Source of the DNA: Diphasiastrum complanatum
Lineage: Eukaryota > Streptophyta > Lycopodiopsida > Lycopodiales > Lycopodiaceae
Length of the DNA: 64,000 nucleotides
Reading direction: 5' to 3'
Assembly: GCA_029204225.1 (NCBI GenBank)
Contig: CM055111.1
Location: 18,682,668 to 18,746,667 of the forward strand
Shown one piece after another: positions 12,668 through 24,105 of this stretch (within the stretch, counting starts at the first letter, position 1; each line of letters starts with the position of its first letter). The notes below the pieces were generated by a model, which was not told the origin of the DNA, made no database searches, and worked only from the letters and a program-made list of their open reading frames with translations. The translations under genes were made by a program, and so were the position numbers.

Positions 12668-12885
12668 CTATATTGCAACTGATCAAAGGAAGCTATTTAT
12701 CTATATAGGAAAACTAATGCTTTTCTATTAAACAATTTCTATATAGGAAAATACTTATTCTAGGAAATTCTTTGTCAAAATTTTCCTATATAGGAAAAGT
12801 TTTCCTATATTGTCAATCTAGGAACTGTTTCATTTTTCCTAGTGAATGCACAGTTCCTAGTTATGTGTATTTCATTCTAGGAAAA
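12668..12885 (+). mobile_element. MITE-like foldback element, copy 1
   Basis: Dense CTATATAGGAAA/TTTCCTATATAG inverted motifs able to fold on each other. It is the same unit as 40644-40918 (inverted) and shares motif style and a terminal block with the hairpin at 50312-50601. It lies immediately 5' of the EamA-like exon and donates the first ~38 codons of the frame there. Confidence 0.65.
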
Positions 12886-13610
12886 GGTGGAAACCCATGG
12901 GTTTTCGCCAGTTCTTTAACTTCCGCTCTGCAAATATTTCGAGCAGAAGTCCTCGGAATTGGTAAAACATTGAATGCAAAGCGTTTAAATGCCGTTCAGT
13001 TAGCCGTATTAACTATCCTCAGAGCTTTTTGGGAGATATGCAATCTATGCACCAGTTCTAGTGATTGGGGCTTAGATTCCACAACGCTAGCTCAACATTT
13101 ACCATGGTTTCCATTGATCTACAATGGTCTTGTCTGTGGTAGACTATGCAGCTGGTTGGAAATACGACCTCTACGTGGTGTGAATGCATCTGTCACCACT
13201 TTCATTTACATGACTATTTCAGTCTGGGGTGCACTTTTCTCTACACTTCTTCGACACAAATCTGCAAATGGTCTTGAACTTTTGGGAGGACTGATGGTTC
13301 TGCTAGCAACTATGTGGACCAACAAAATGACATCTCAAAAACCTACCAATCGCTCTCAACTATACCAAATAGATCTGGGCCTTAAGATACAGAAGACAGA
13401 AACTGGCCACTTGAATTTTTGCCAGAATCTTTCCAGACCAGATCATGGCTATTTGATGAAAAATGTCCTGGTATCGACCCTCCTCAGTGCTGATCATCTT
13501 CCATGAGTCATGTTGATATCTCAACTAAAATCTCCGTTCTATACTGCTCAAACCGAGAGGCTTGTTAAAGACGTAGATTTCATGATTCATGATTCAGAAG
13601 AACACAGATT
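12772..13610 (+). pseudogene. EamA-like transporter C-terminal half, pseudogene
   Basis: A 244-codon frame whose first ~38 codons are foldback DNA. From 12886 it reads NPWVFASSLTSALQIFRAE, then LPWFPLIYNGLVCGRLCSW, LRGVNASVTTFIYMTISVWG and GLELLGGLMVLLATMW. The alternation of hydrophobic segments and the pattern Y-G-x5-CxWxExxAxRxV followed by xxYxxxPxWGALF resembles the second EamA repeat of plant plastid drug/metabolite-type transporters (family knowledge; the match is by eye). A stop at 13504-13506 interrupts a frame that copy 2 (39949-40661, minus) continues. No intact N-terminal half is present. Confidence 0.55.
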
Positions 13611-13789
13611 GTCTATCTGTATTTTCTCACTCTTTCAAACCTCCACAATACAGTACCAGAGTTCATAATATCTCCATCTTTAATGGGCACTGAAGAGCAT
13701 GTCTATGATATTGGCGAATGAGTGCTCAAAAATTTGTTCGCGAAATATTGCGTAGTTCAGTTATATAGATAAGATGAAATACATAGAAG

Positions 13790-14310
13790 TAATAGGCCCC
13801 CGGGTGTGGTGGTTGGGCTGGGTTGGTTACGTACATTCCCATTACCTTCCCTGCTCACGTGTGGGTGGATATTTGGGCCGCTTTAACCCGCTGGGACTTA
13901 CGAGCACGGCCCGCACATGGGAGGGGTTTGGCCCCGGTGCGCCCCCCAGCGGTTGGCAGGTGTCCGCAGGGGGGTGCCCGCCAGAATTTGAGGTGTGGCT
14001 GGCATGAAGGTTTTCAACAGGCAGCCCCAGGCCACAGGGCATTGAGCCGCGGTCTCGGACAGGGCGGGTGGCGCCGGGCACCCATGCACACACACACACA
14101 TGCTAGCGATTAGGTGAGTTTCTGTATATATTCCCTCCCCTTACCTTGTAGAAATGCTTATGGGATATAAACTGGCTACCTGGACACGTGGCGTTCAGGC
14201 AGCCAGTTTTAAAAAAAAGGAAAAAAAAAAAAAACGTGTGGTTAGGAGGGCACCGGGGCCAAACCGTCATAAGTGCGGCCTGTGCTCGCAAGATGCGAGG
14301 GGCCAAAGCA
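13790..14310. repeat. GC-rich insertion-like segment with A-rich tail
   Basis: An abrupt rise in GC against AT-rich surroundings, containing CCCCGGTGCGCCCCCCAG, a (CA)6 run near 14088-14100 and a poly-A-like tract at 14210-14234. The motif GGGCACCGGGGCCAAAC occurs at about 14249 and again, in the inverted copy, at about 39606. The first part (13790-13980) is repeated inverted at 39575-39770. The A-tract could indicate a SINE-like or retroposed unit. The overlapping frames on both strands are base-composition artefacts. Confidence 0.5.
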
Positions 14311-15170
14311 TCTTTAAAATAAAAGTAGCATAAAATAGATAGAATTAGAAGTGGTGTTAACTTTCTGACAAAATGAGTTTCTCAGCAATATGCCAATAAA
14401 AGCTCGACTACGAGCTCGAAGGTTGTTAGGATGTCTTGCAGGGCAGGAAATTGTCTCCAAGTTCTCTTTCCATTTCCACTAGCTTTAAGATCCAATTTCC
14501 TACTCTGTCACAGGTTAACCTGAACTCTGTATCTGCTTCTGTGTAGTCAATCCCCTCTAGGCACAACCGAAGTTATCAGAGCCTGCCATATTCGTAAACA
14601 ATAATATGATGATGGGTGTCCAACAATGCCGGTATGGAGTTCCGAGTAAGGCAGTGATGTTGAATCTCAACAAAGAGCAGTTCTCTCCTTCAATCCATTT
14701 ATAATCTATCAAACTTGTTTACACGCTATACAGAATTGTGCCGAGCCAAATCATAGCCCTACTTAGCTCTAACTTTAAGATTTTAACAAAACGAGATTAA
14801 GAATAATGCACGAGAATAAGAGAGAAAATGTCACAAGAGGTTATCCATTACTTTCATTCCCAGCAAGACGTGTTCGCGCCAACTAATTGAGTCTTTTTGT
14901 GAAGCATACGCCTTTTTAGCATCAGATCTTATGCTACGTTTATGCTTTTCTATTACAAGTAAGTTTTGTACAAGCATGGTTATTTTAAAGTATTTATATT
15001 GTTATGGTATGGAGATTCTTTTTGGGGTGGAGAGGAGTTTTGCAATGCTCTTCCGCCTAGGCATAAAGAAAGGCCCTTCCCTACTGTCAAATAAGCGAGA
15101 AGTGTTTTGTTTATTTTAAAATTTCAAAAAATTGTAGTGAAAATTTGCACAAATTTTTGTATGAAAGGGT
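14311..15170. other. Unassigned stretch
   Basis: No convincing gene. A possible minus-strand copia RT scrap (IDYTEADTEF wording near 14530-14560) is too short to call. A 62-codon plus-strand frame at 14931-15119 has no recognisable domain. Confidence 0.3.
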
Positions 15171-17545
15171 ATGTGCAAAAAAGGTTGTGATATTGTGAAC
15201 ATTGTTATTTCAAAAAATTGCCTTCGATATGGACTTAATAATCTCTTTGTTAATCAAAACTCTAATGGAGATGCTTGGATGATCAAAAGGAAGGATATAT
15301 TGATTGCAAAAGGTAAAAGGCAAGGGAAGTTGTTCAAACTAAATGCTTGTATTATTGCCTATTCAAGAGGTTTGGCATAAAAGAATGGGGCACATCAACT
15401 TCAACTCATTGGAGGTAATGTCTAAGAAGCAAGTTGTGATTGGTCTTCCAAAATTCTTAACTAGCATCAATCATGTTTGTGAGTCTTGTGCTTTGTCAAA
15501 GTCACATAGACTACCTTATACTAGATAAACATCTAGATCTACAAAGCCTTTTCAAGTTGTACATTCAAATATTCATGGAATTACTAAAATTAGCAATAAT
15601 GATACTTAGATGCATGTAGCTTTCATTGATGATTTTAGTATTTTGTTGGATCTATCTACTAAAGAGCAAAGATGAAGTCTATGATGTCTTTCTGAAGTTC
15701 AAGAATGCAAGGGAGAGCCAATTTTCTACAAGGATCACGTGCTTGAGGAGTGAAAATGTGGAGAGTACATATCTACCAAGTTCAAGGCTTTTTCTGAGGC
15801 GAGAGGAAGAATAGGAATTTATGTGAAAGTGCCAAAGCCATGAGGTTAGGTGCTAATCTTTCAAAACCATTTTGTGACAAGCTTTGTTGTGTGCTAACTT
15901 TCTATGCAATAGGTAGAAAAGTGTTATACTGGAGGGAAGAACACCATTGAAGATGCTATTCAAGAGGAGGCCGATTGTCAACTTTTGGTCCTACATGCTA
16001 TGTCAATGTAACTCTTGATGATAGGACAAAGGAGGATCCATCTTCAAGGAAATGTAGTATTTTTTATGAGGGGAATATTCCAAAGGTATCTTCAAGTAAT
16101 GATGGTGTGGATGGATCTAACATTTTTGATGTTGTTATGATGGATCCTACTTTAGATGGTGATGATGAAGGACCTTCATAAAGTCAGAAGCCAAGGACAA
16201 TATCAAGGGAAATAAAAATTTCTTCAAGGCTCACATATGATGAGTAGGGTAAGCAAGTGGGAGTGACTAATTTTTCTTTTCTCAAATGCTTTAATGAATT
16301 TTCTGGTGTTGATGATGCTATTTTCATGATTTTCCGAAAACTAATGGATATGGAAAACAGATCTTAGTCAATGACTTCGATGATCAAGTAGTTGGCCATT
16401 TGGAGCTGGTCAAAAGCATCAAAGGAGAGTCAATTGGCGAAGAAGTTTTGGATCTATTTTTGTAGATTATTGAATACTCAAGTAAGGTCAAAGGAGCAAC
16501 AAGGAAGTGTTTTTCAAGTTTACTTTACTTGTTCTATTGCATGTTTGAACAATTTCATGTGGATGTGTGCAAATTGTCAAGATATGGTAAAGCTAGCTAC
16601 ATTGGTGAGCATCATTTTGATATTGGATGTGTACTAGCATTATTGGTTGGTTTTCTTGATGGAAATGAACCTATTGCAGGCTCATTATATCACTCATCTA
16701 TGCCTAAGTTCGCAACTGTTGAGCTACCTCATGTCAATACTTGGAGATTGTCAAATTTTGGTGAATTCATGTTCATGAAGCATTGGACATCACTTGGAGT
16801 GTTATCAAAGTCCATGTTATTGCAAAGATGGTTACAATTCGAATACTCATCTCTCTTGCATGTTTTTACAAATGGAGTATATTCCAGTTTGATGTTTCTA
16901 ATGCACTTCTCAATGGTTACCTTGAGGAGGAGATTTATATGGAGCAGCCTCCAGGTTTTGTGAAGGAAGGTTATGAATAAAAAGTTTGTCTTTTGTTCAA
17001 AAGTTTGTATGGACTGAAACAGGCACCAAGGTCTTGGTATGCAAGGCTCAATTCCTATCTCATATCACTCGGATTTTGTCTAAGTGAATATGACCCTTCT
17101 CTGTATTATAAGTTTGTAGATAACTTTGTAATTATTCTTCTCATCTATGTAGATGATATCATTCTTTGTGGAAACAGTGAGAAGTTAGTTGAAGAAACTA
17201 AGCATGCACTTGTTACTGAGTTTAAGATGCAGGACTTAGGAGTTTTTACTATATTCTAGGCCTTGAAATAGATTTTTGGAAAGGTCATGCATTTATAAGC
17301 CAAAGTAGATATGCACTTTCCATGCTCAGAAAATTCTATATGGAGAACTGTAAAGGCATAGATACACCTATGGAGCACACTATAAAAGTTCTTATTAAAG
17401 ATGATGAAAAATCCTCTGAGGACATCACTCTTTATAGGAGTCTTATTGGCTCACTTATTTGGTTAACAGTGACTAGGCCTGATCTAAGCTTTTGTGTTCA
17501 TAAGCTAAGTCAACACATGTAGGATCCAAAGTCTTGTGCAATCAC
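15171..17545 (+). pseudogene. Ty1/copia pol remnant (pre-integrase to RNase H linker)
   Basis: In order: GAG-pre-integrase with HKRMGHINFNSLEVMSKK and CESCALSKSHRLPYT (15370-15530), the integrase start (KPFQVVHSNIHG), a decayed centre, the integrase C-terminus and linker (GPTCYVNVTLDD at about 15985), a long insert-like block (16210-16775), RT with EEEIYMEQPPGF, SLYGLKQAPRSW and LLIYVDDIILCGN (about 16930-17180), then YRSLIGSLIWLTVTRPDLSF (about 17435-17495). It stops soon after. No gag, PBS or LTR was recognised. Premature stops include TAG at 16245 and TAA at about 16978, both where related elements have Gln. Confidence 0.85.
16210..16775 (+). pseudogene. Unusual block between integrase and RT, shared with 52530-53130
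   Basis: Shows VKSIKGESIGEEVLDLFL and then SSLLYLFYCMFEQFHVDVCK, VLALLVGFLDGNEPIAG and LSNFGEF across two frames. The same ordered wording occurs on the minus strand at 52530-53130, so the block belongs to a copia lineage and is not random. It is hydrophobic, unlike a normal copia linker. It could be an intron read through, or a captured coding segment. Confidence 0.5.
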
Positions 17546-18041
17546 AACACCTCAGTAAGATCCTGTAGGGTGTGTGGTGAAGTTCACACGTGCTAAAAAC
17601 TTCACAGTACTAATAGAACAATATTAGTTCTGATTGAATATGCGTGCAAAAATTATATGTGAAAGTAAGAGACAACTTAAGACAATTTAGACAATAAAAA
17701 ACTATTGATCAAAAACAAATTTTTATAATTCTGAATCAAATTCATCAATATACATCTCTTGTTGTCTTATCTCGCTGTTGTGTCTCTGATTGAGTGAGTG
17801 TGTTACAACGAGTAGTGCACATGTATTTATATTGCTATAGGATAGGTCTTTTGGCCTTTTAATGTTGTAACAGTAGATATCTATTCATTTACGACTGTTG
17901 ATATTCAAATAGACACTTTGTTTCCAGGCTCGAATAAATTCTATTCGCGATAGTCCATCTCTTCGTCTCAGCTTCAGGTTTTGTGAATTGTTCGCGACAT
18001 TGTCTCTTCACGACATTTTTTTCGAGGCCGAAGGACAAAAC
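17546..18041. other. Unassigned stretch
   Basis: No gene recognised. It contains an inverted GTGAAGTTCACAC/ACTTCAC motif near 17578-17606. The position after the RNase H linker of the copia remnant would fit LTR remains, but there is no second copy to test this. Confidence 0.3.
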
Positions 18042-18650
18042 AATACAAAACTAGTCCACTTCCCATGCCCTAACCACATTATTTTCAAAATAATTACTGT
18101 TTTGGGACAAATGATGTCAGATTCAAGAAGGATTGGATCTATTTGGTCCATAACAGGCTCACAAACCTGTGGCCACCCCCTGTTTGTGATTCTGGATAGT
18201 ATGCACCTAATCCAATTGGTTCCGAGTACCTATCCTTACCCCTATCCCTGAAGCCTAACTTCAAACAGAATTTCCAAACTAAAAAAATACTCGTTTCACA
18301 TCTTGTTTGTTCCTACAGGTCCCCCTTCGGTATTACACACTAGCTAGAATCAAAAGCAAGAGAAGCCGACACCATTCGAAGAAACCGGACTGAAGGACAG
18401 AATAATGCGCAACTAGTCCACTTCCCATGCCCTAACCATGTTGTTTATGGCATGATGATTGTTTTGGGACAAATGATGTCAAATTTAAGCAGGATTGGAT
18501 CTGTTTGGTCCATAACATACTCACAAACCTAGCCCCTTCCCTGAGGCCCTTTTTTGAAAGGTTAGTCCTATCTATTCCCACAGATTCTCCTCGGCATTGA
18601 CCACTAGACGAAACAAAAAGCAAGAGACATCGACACCGTTAGGGGGAACC
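18042..18650. repeat. Two imperfect direct repeats of ~250-365 bp
   Basis: The block AACTAGTCCACTTCCCATGC at 18048 recurs at 18412, followed in both by TGTTTTGGGACAAATGATGT, GGATTGGATCTxTTTGGTCC and, about 300 bases on, AAAGCAAGAGA and CGACACCxTT. The period is about 365 bases. The second copy is shortened. Confidence 0.8.
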
Positions 18651-19260
18651 AGTGCCCCACCATTTTACTCTTTCTTAGCTCTGTCTGCATGATCCTTGCC
18701 ATTGCTATCTCTAGGGTCAATAAATCTTCTTTTTCATATGCATATTGAGCTTCTATAATTGCAATCGTGGTTTCAAAAGATGAAGGTAATCTGCCAAGAA
18801 ACAGTGTTGCTACATCCTTTTCCTTCATAGAAAATCCCAATGCTCCTAAGTGTCCGAGGACGTCCTTGAATCTCCTTACATAGGAAGTGATGATTCACCT
18901 TCCGTTATTGTCATATGTGTTAGTTTTTTCTGCAGAACAATCATGGAGGTCACACCCACTCCATGGTATAGACTTTGCAAAGTCTCCAAAGTTATCTAGG
19001 TCTTTTTATATGTCTAACATGTGCGCTGATAGTATCCCCTAGAGATAGACAAATAATTGTGAGAGCTTGCTTCATTCTCTCCGTGAATGATCTTCTCCTC
19101 TTTGCTATGTTAACCGATGTCTCCCCTTCGATGATCGGCTCTGTCTCGATGCCTGAAACAAGATCTCGGAGCCCCTTCTTGTCCAAGATCAACTGCATCT
19201 TCCATGACCATACGTCATAGTTCTCATCCTCCAGCTTTTCTTGTCTCCTACGTATGAGCC
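18610..19260 (-). pseudogene. copia gag fragment
   Basis: Minus-strand patches read DEENYDVWSWKMQLIL-like wording (KMQLILDKKGLRDLVSG at about 19150-19200), then SMKEKDVATLFLGRLPSSF and ITAxMARIMQTELRK (about 18650-18830). The order and spacing match a UBN2-type copia gag, broken by frameshifts. It lies downstream of the integrase of the neighbouring minus-strand element, so it belongs to a second element truncated against the first. Confidence 0.65.
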
Positions 19261-19329
19261 ATTATATCGATGCTTATATTGCATGGTGCCTTTTGCTGAT
19301 TTGATAGCCAGAATGATGAACAATCTTAG

Positions 19330-21489
19330 GATAATCTGATAGGTCGGCTATATGGGACTGCCCTTTTCTTTGAGGTCTTGAAATCGATGAAGATGACATC
19401 CCGGCTAGTGAATATCTTCAACTCGATGGGATCGAACAACTTGTAGGCTTGATCTAAAGTAGTGTATCTGATGAAAACACATTTGATACTCTAGAAGTCG
19501 AGCTTCTTCTTGAGATCAAGAGGTATCTACGCAAAAGTAGTACATCCAAAAACACGTAAGTTTGATAAAGAAGGTCCGGTACTTGTCCAAACTTCGAATG
19601 GTGTTTTGTCTAAGAGGCCTTTAGTAGGACATCTATTCTTAGTATAGGTTGTTGTTGAAACAGCTTCAGCCCAGAAGCACTTCAGAAGTGTCGCATGTGA
19701 TAACATGCACTTTGCTGATTCAACTAAGGTTCTGTTCTTTCTCTCAGCAAGACCATTTGACTGAGGCGAATAGGAGATAATACATCTTTTCTCAATGTTG
19801 TTGTTAAGGCAATACTCCTTGAATTCGTTGGACATGTATTCTCCCTCGTTATCTGACCTCAGTGCTTTGATTCGTTTGCTAGTTTGATTCTCATCATGCT
19901 CTTTGAATTGTCTGAATTTGATGAAAATCTCTGATTTTTGTTTAATGAAATAAACAATTGTTCTTATGGAGAATTCATCACTAAAAGTAATGAAATACTT
20001 TGCATTTGTATAGACAACACTAATAGATCTTTTGTTGCATGCCTACAGTTTGATCTAAAAGGAATCCTAGCCTGCTTTCCAAAGATGCAACTATGATAGA
20101 CAGGGAGATCGACCTTGCCCGAAGGATAGTCGAGATCAAGAACCATGGATTGTCTGGACATGTTCAAAATAGATGCATAATTCAAGTGTCCTAAGTGATG
20201 ATGCCATAGTAATGCCTTATTGACTAGAACAGAGGTTTTCAAGACTTGACTAGACTCAGAATAACAATGTGCCAATCTATATAAGTAACCCTACCTCTTG
20301 TCGAGTGCAAGGATCTTATTACTCCTATCAATAATTTTGCATTGATCAAATTCAAATTCTACCTTATGACCTAAATCTATAATTCTACTTACTAATAACA
20401 GATTTGTAGAGAGTTTAGGAACATATAAGACCTTTGATAGTAATTTGAACTGAGCATGCTAGAATCACAATCTTACAGTACCTTCACCTTCAATAGTGTG
20501 AGTACTATTGTCATCGAGATGAACAAATTTCTTCGTGTTGTAAGGCATGTAGGAGTTGAAGATCTCATGTTGATTGGTCATGTGTTGAGTTGCTCCAGAA
20601 TCCAAAAACCATGAATCATCCAAAAATGTGCTTTGATTATTGACCTTCAATGTGCCTTCATCCACTTCAACCTGGGGAAATGATGAGACTGTGTTTGCTT
20701 GTTGGTCAGGTTGCTTGGCTACGTTCTATGCTTGGAGAATTCGGCAATCCTTGATCTCATGGTTATTGCGCTTGCAATACCTGCAAAACATCTTCTTCTT
20801 AGACTGTGGATCTGATGATTGTCCTTGACTTTGAGTCTGTTTCTGATTCGTTGCAATCTTCTTGGAGCTTTTCTGCTTCTATTGCTTAGAGCCTTTGTTG
20901 ACATATAGAGCCTGAGAGGAGGAAGTAGACAAATTGTCTTCACTTCTCCTATTGTCTTCTTGCAGCAACATAGTGATAACTCTAGTAAGAGTTAAATATA
21001 AGTGTGTCCATATGATCATCACCCAGTTCTCATATGTAGAGGACAAGCTTGAAAGCAATGTCATAATTGAGTCTTGATTGTCTATGACTGATTTGACAAC
21101 AGCCATCTATTGCAAGAGAGTCTTAAACTGGTTAATGTGACTCTGAAGAGAATCACCAGTAGACATCTTAAAAGTCATAGATGTAACTTAGTAGTTATGT
21201 CCCTCACGTCATATAGTGAGTTCAGGATGTGTCAAATGTCTCTTGACGTTTTAGCTTCAGCTATGTGTCCAATTTGTGTATCTGATATATTGAGGATAAT
21301 AAGCGCGAAAGCTTTATCGTCCTTTGATTTCCACTTTGAGTCGTCGTCTTTAGGTTTTACTTCTGTACCTGTAACAACATCCCATAATTCACTGGCGATT
21401 AGCAAGGTCTTCATCTTAAATTTTCACAAATGATAATTAGATCCATTCAGCTTCTCTGAGATAAGACCAGCTTTACTTTGAGAATCCAT
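19330..21489 (-). pseudogene. Ty1/copia gag-protease-integrase, truncated before RT
   Basis: Read on the minus strand: gag start SQSKAGLISEKLNGSNYHL (21489), KTLLIASELWDVVTG, zinc knuckle CRYCKRNNHEIKDC (about 20750-20790), protease DSGATQHM (about 20600), GAG-pre-integrase LLWHHHLGHLNYASILNMS (about 20200), and integrase with ALRSDNEGEYMSNEF and NGLAERKNRTL (about 19860-19735). The integrase C-terminus runs to about 19400 (KLFDPIELKIF). RT and RNase H are absent, replaced by another gag fragment. Several frameshifts make it non-functional. Its PBS and 5' LTR lie just upstream at 21642-22824. Confidence 0.88.
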
Positions 21490-21641
21490 CTGGAACTTAG
21501 TCTATCGATTGTATCGATGATGCTAAGATGCCATAATGCCAACAATAGGAAATCATTTTTCTAATACTGAAAGGTTGAAAAGAACTGTAGAGTATGATAT
21601 CAATTTGATATCACGAAAGATATCAAGTATTAGAGATTTCA

Positions 21642-21652
21642 CTCTAATACCA
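21642..21652 (-). promoter_or_regulatory. Primer-binding site (initiator-Met tRNA type)
   Basis: The minus strand reads TGGTATTAGAG right after an LTR ending in CA. This is one mismatch from the usual TGGTATCAGAG of plant LTR retrotransposons. It lies about 150 bases before the gag start at 21489. Confidence 0.8.
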
Positions 21653-22824
21653 TGTCGGAAAGAGATGTTGTGAAGATAGGTCGAACTCGAAAAGAAACGA
21701 ATGAAAATAATTTGAGTGTCTAAAAAGAAAACTTTTCGTGCATAGCAGTATAAACTATCTTCCTCTTTCACAATGCATGACTACGCCTATCAATTTGAAA
21801 CAAAACAATAGTGATAGAAATCATGTTTGATCTTATAGTAACTAACGTTGAAATCATCAGTACTATAGTGATTACGTAGCCAAACAATCAAGCATTGATT
21901 TGTCATGAAACGCTCGACAAAAAATCAGTCACAAATCACAAGACAAATAATTAGTCGCGAAGAACTACAGAAACGCATACATTCTGAGACGAAGTTGAAC
22001 ACAATAAAAGATAGTATTGATTCAGTATGAAAACGGAAAAGATGTAAATGAGTACAATAAGTTGCAGATCGAAAGCTGCGTACTCTATGTTATCTCTGAG
22101 GGACTAAAATGAAAGTTTGAATTAAGTGCAATGCTGATAAGCAGTAGTGCAATAGCAATCTCTAAAACAACTCTAAGAAGTGAGCTAGAATGCTCAAGAG
22201 TGTTCAAGCTCGCAAGCTTGAGAGAGAGAGAGCTAACTTTTCAAAATGCTTCTTTTGATTGATAATGAAAACTATATGAATATGAATAGCTATTTATACT
22301 AAGAAATTAGGTCACCAATTGCGATCGTCAGTTGGTTGGTATTAGTTGGCATCCATCCGGTTCCTTGTCATTGATTGTTGATAAGTGGTGAAAATTGGCC
22401 GTAAATAGTCTGTCTGCATAAATGAACCAAATTGTCACTTCTGCAGAAATGAACTAAAACAGCCACATGCGACATTGTCGCAAAAAGACAACAATGTTGG
22501 GATTTTGCGAAAAACCTGACAGTGTCACCTTTAAAATTTGATTTAGGGTTGCCCCACACATTGCCAGAGTCCTTTCCTTAAAATTTGAGGCTCTTTGGAA
22601 AAAGCAAAAAATGTGACTCTGCATATTTACTCGCAATTCCCGACAGGCGAAAAATGCGAAAAAGGCGACACTATTGTCAAACTCCGTGTATTTCTGCAGA
22701 CCGTGAAAAACACTTGTAAATCTGCAGACCGTGTAAAAACACGGGAAAATCTGCAGAAGTGGATAGACAATGGATGAAGATTAAAACCGATTAGTCGATT
22801 AGTAAGAAGAAGAATAATCCAGCA
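21653..22824 (-). mobile_element. 5' LTR of the minus-strand copia element
   Basis: Runs from TGCTGGATTATTC (22824) to CA (21653-21654) next to the PBS, about 1.17 kb. The start and several internal blocks match the degenerate LTR at 11767-12480. It contains a TATA box at 22291-22298 and, in U3, imperfect repeats of CTGCAGACCGTGxAAAAAC (22695-22760). Confidence 0.75.
22291..22298 (-). promoter_or_regulatory. LTR TATA box
   Basis: The minus strand reads AGTATAAATAGC, a good TATA element about 525 bases inside the LTR start, which fits a U3/R boundary shortly after it. Confidence 0.6.
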
Positions 22825-22924
22825 CTTTGCTTGCCCTTGTCTTGATATGTGAGCCTTATTGGCTCCATTGTTACCCTTGATGACCTTCTTGGAGTGATTG
22901 CTTGGCTATTGCTCCTCTTCAAGA

Positions 22925-23430
22925 TCACAATTGTCTTGATCCTCGACACCTCCCTCTTGATAGCTTATTTGATTGAGTAGTCAACAAGCTTATGCATCTT
23001 ATTCTCATCAAATATGACATTTCTAGAAACCACAAACTTGTTGGAAGATGGAATGTATACCTTGTATCCCTTGTTTGCATTGCCATACCTGAGCATGATC
23101 CCCTTGATTGATGATGGATCCTCCTTTGTCCTTGTCTCCAAAGTCTATGCACATAGAAAATATCCAAACACCCATTGAGTCCTTGAGGTTTAGCTTCTTC
23201 CCATATAAGACTTCAAATGGTGTTTTGCCTTCAATAGAGCTATATGGAACTCTATTCATCAAATAGTTAGCACAAGTGAGGGCTTCTCCCCAAAAAGACT
23301 TTGGTAAACATGCATCAAGCCTTAAAGATTTAGAACATTCACACAATGTCCTATTTCTCCTCTCGGCTACCCCATTTTGTTGAGGGGTATAGGGACAAGA
23401 AAACTCCTTTCAGTTGAATCTCATGGAGCC
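22925..23430 (-). pseudogene. copia integrase fragment
   Basis: The minus strand contains YTPQQNGVAERRNRTL (about 23400-23350, including the third catalytic acid), then KSFWGEALTCANYLMNRVP and EGKTPFEVLYGKKLNL. It decays through a frameshift into VYIPSSNKFVVSRNVIFDE (about 23000-23060). It is a different copia lineage from the adjacent 19330-22824 element and has no LTR of its own here. Confidence 0.85.
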
Positions 23431-24105
23431 ATACTCCACTTTTGTCCCTCTATCAAGGATCGACTCAAAATAGCTAAGCAATTGGGATGGATGTATGTTG
23501 TACTATGAATACTTGGGTGCCACAAGCTAGTTATCCATGTGATAACTTTTGTGCCACCTCTAGCTCCAAATTCAATTGGACTAAAGGATCGATAAATCAT
23601 TCTTTCATATTTTGTATTCATACTAAAAATCAAAATCAAATGAACTTTTACCCCTTTGTTCTAAGAGACTATTTTTATTGTTTAGCTCATCTTAGTATAC
23701 CTGGACTACTTAATTTACACCTCTCAATTCAATTCACAAAGTCGGCACTTGAACTAGGTCGTCTTTCATTTGAATAGACGCTTGAATAGGTGCCTTATCC
23801 AATAAAATATTCAAATAAGTACACTGGTTGAGGATTTGTATCTATTTTTGTAGAGACCCTTTTTTCCTTTTGGATACTACTGTCTATGCATCTAACTCCA
23901 TGCATCTAACACGATATAAAGACTAAGAGCCGCATTATCAACATACAATACCTAGTGTTCCTCTCTAGACTAGCAATATGAACAGTAGTTACCAGCAAAT
24001 CGAGTTACCAGCTCTAATCACTCACATAAGGGCAGTGTGGGACCTTCCCCCACTTGGGAGCAGGACCGATCCTTGGATGAGAAATCCGCCCACCAGATCC
24101 TCCAT
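23431..24105. other. Unassigned stretch
   Basis: No coding or repeat identity recognised. Frames of 70-96 codons here have no domain and unremarkable composition. Confidence 0.3.

Noticed and set aside
13774-14113. Several overlapping frames of 67-96 codons in the GC-rich segment
   Set aside because: Open on both strands at once because of low stop-codon frequency in GC-rich DNA. No domain.
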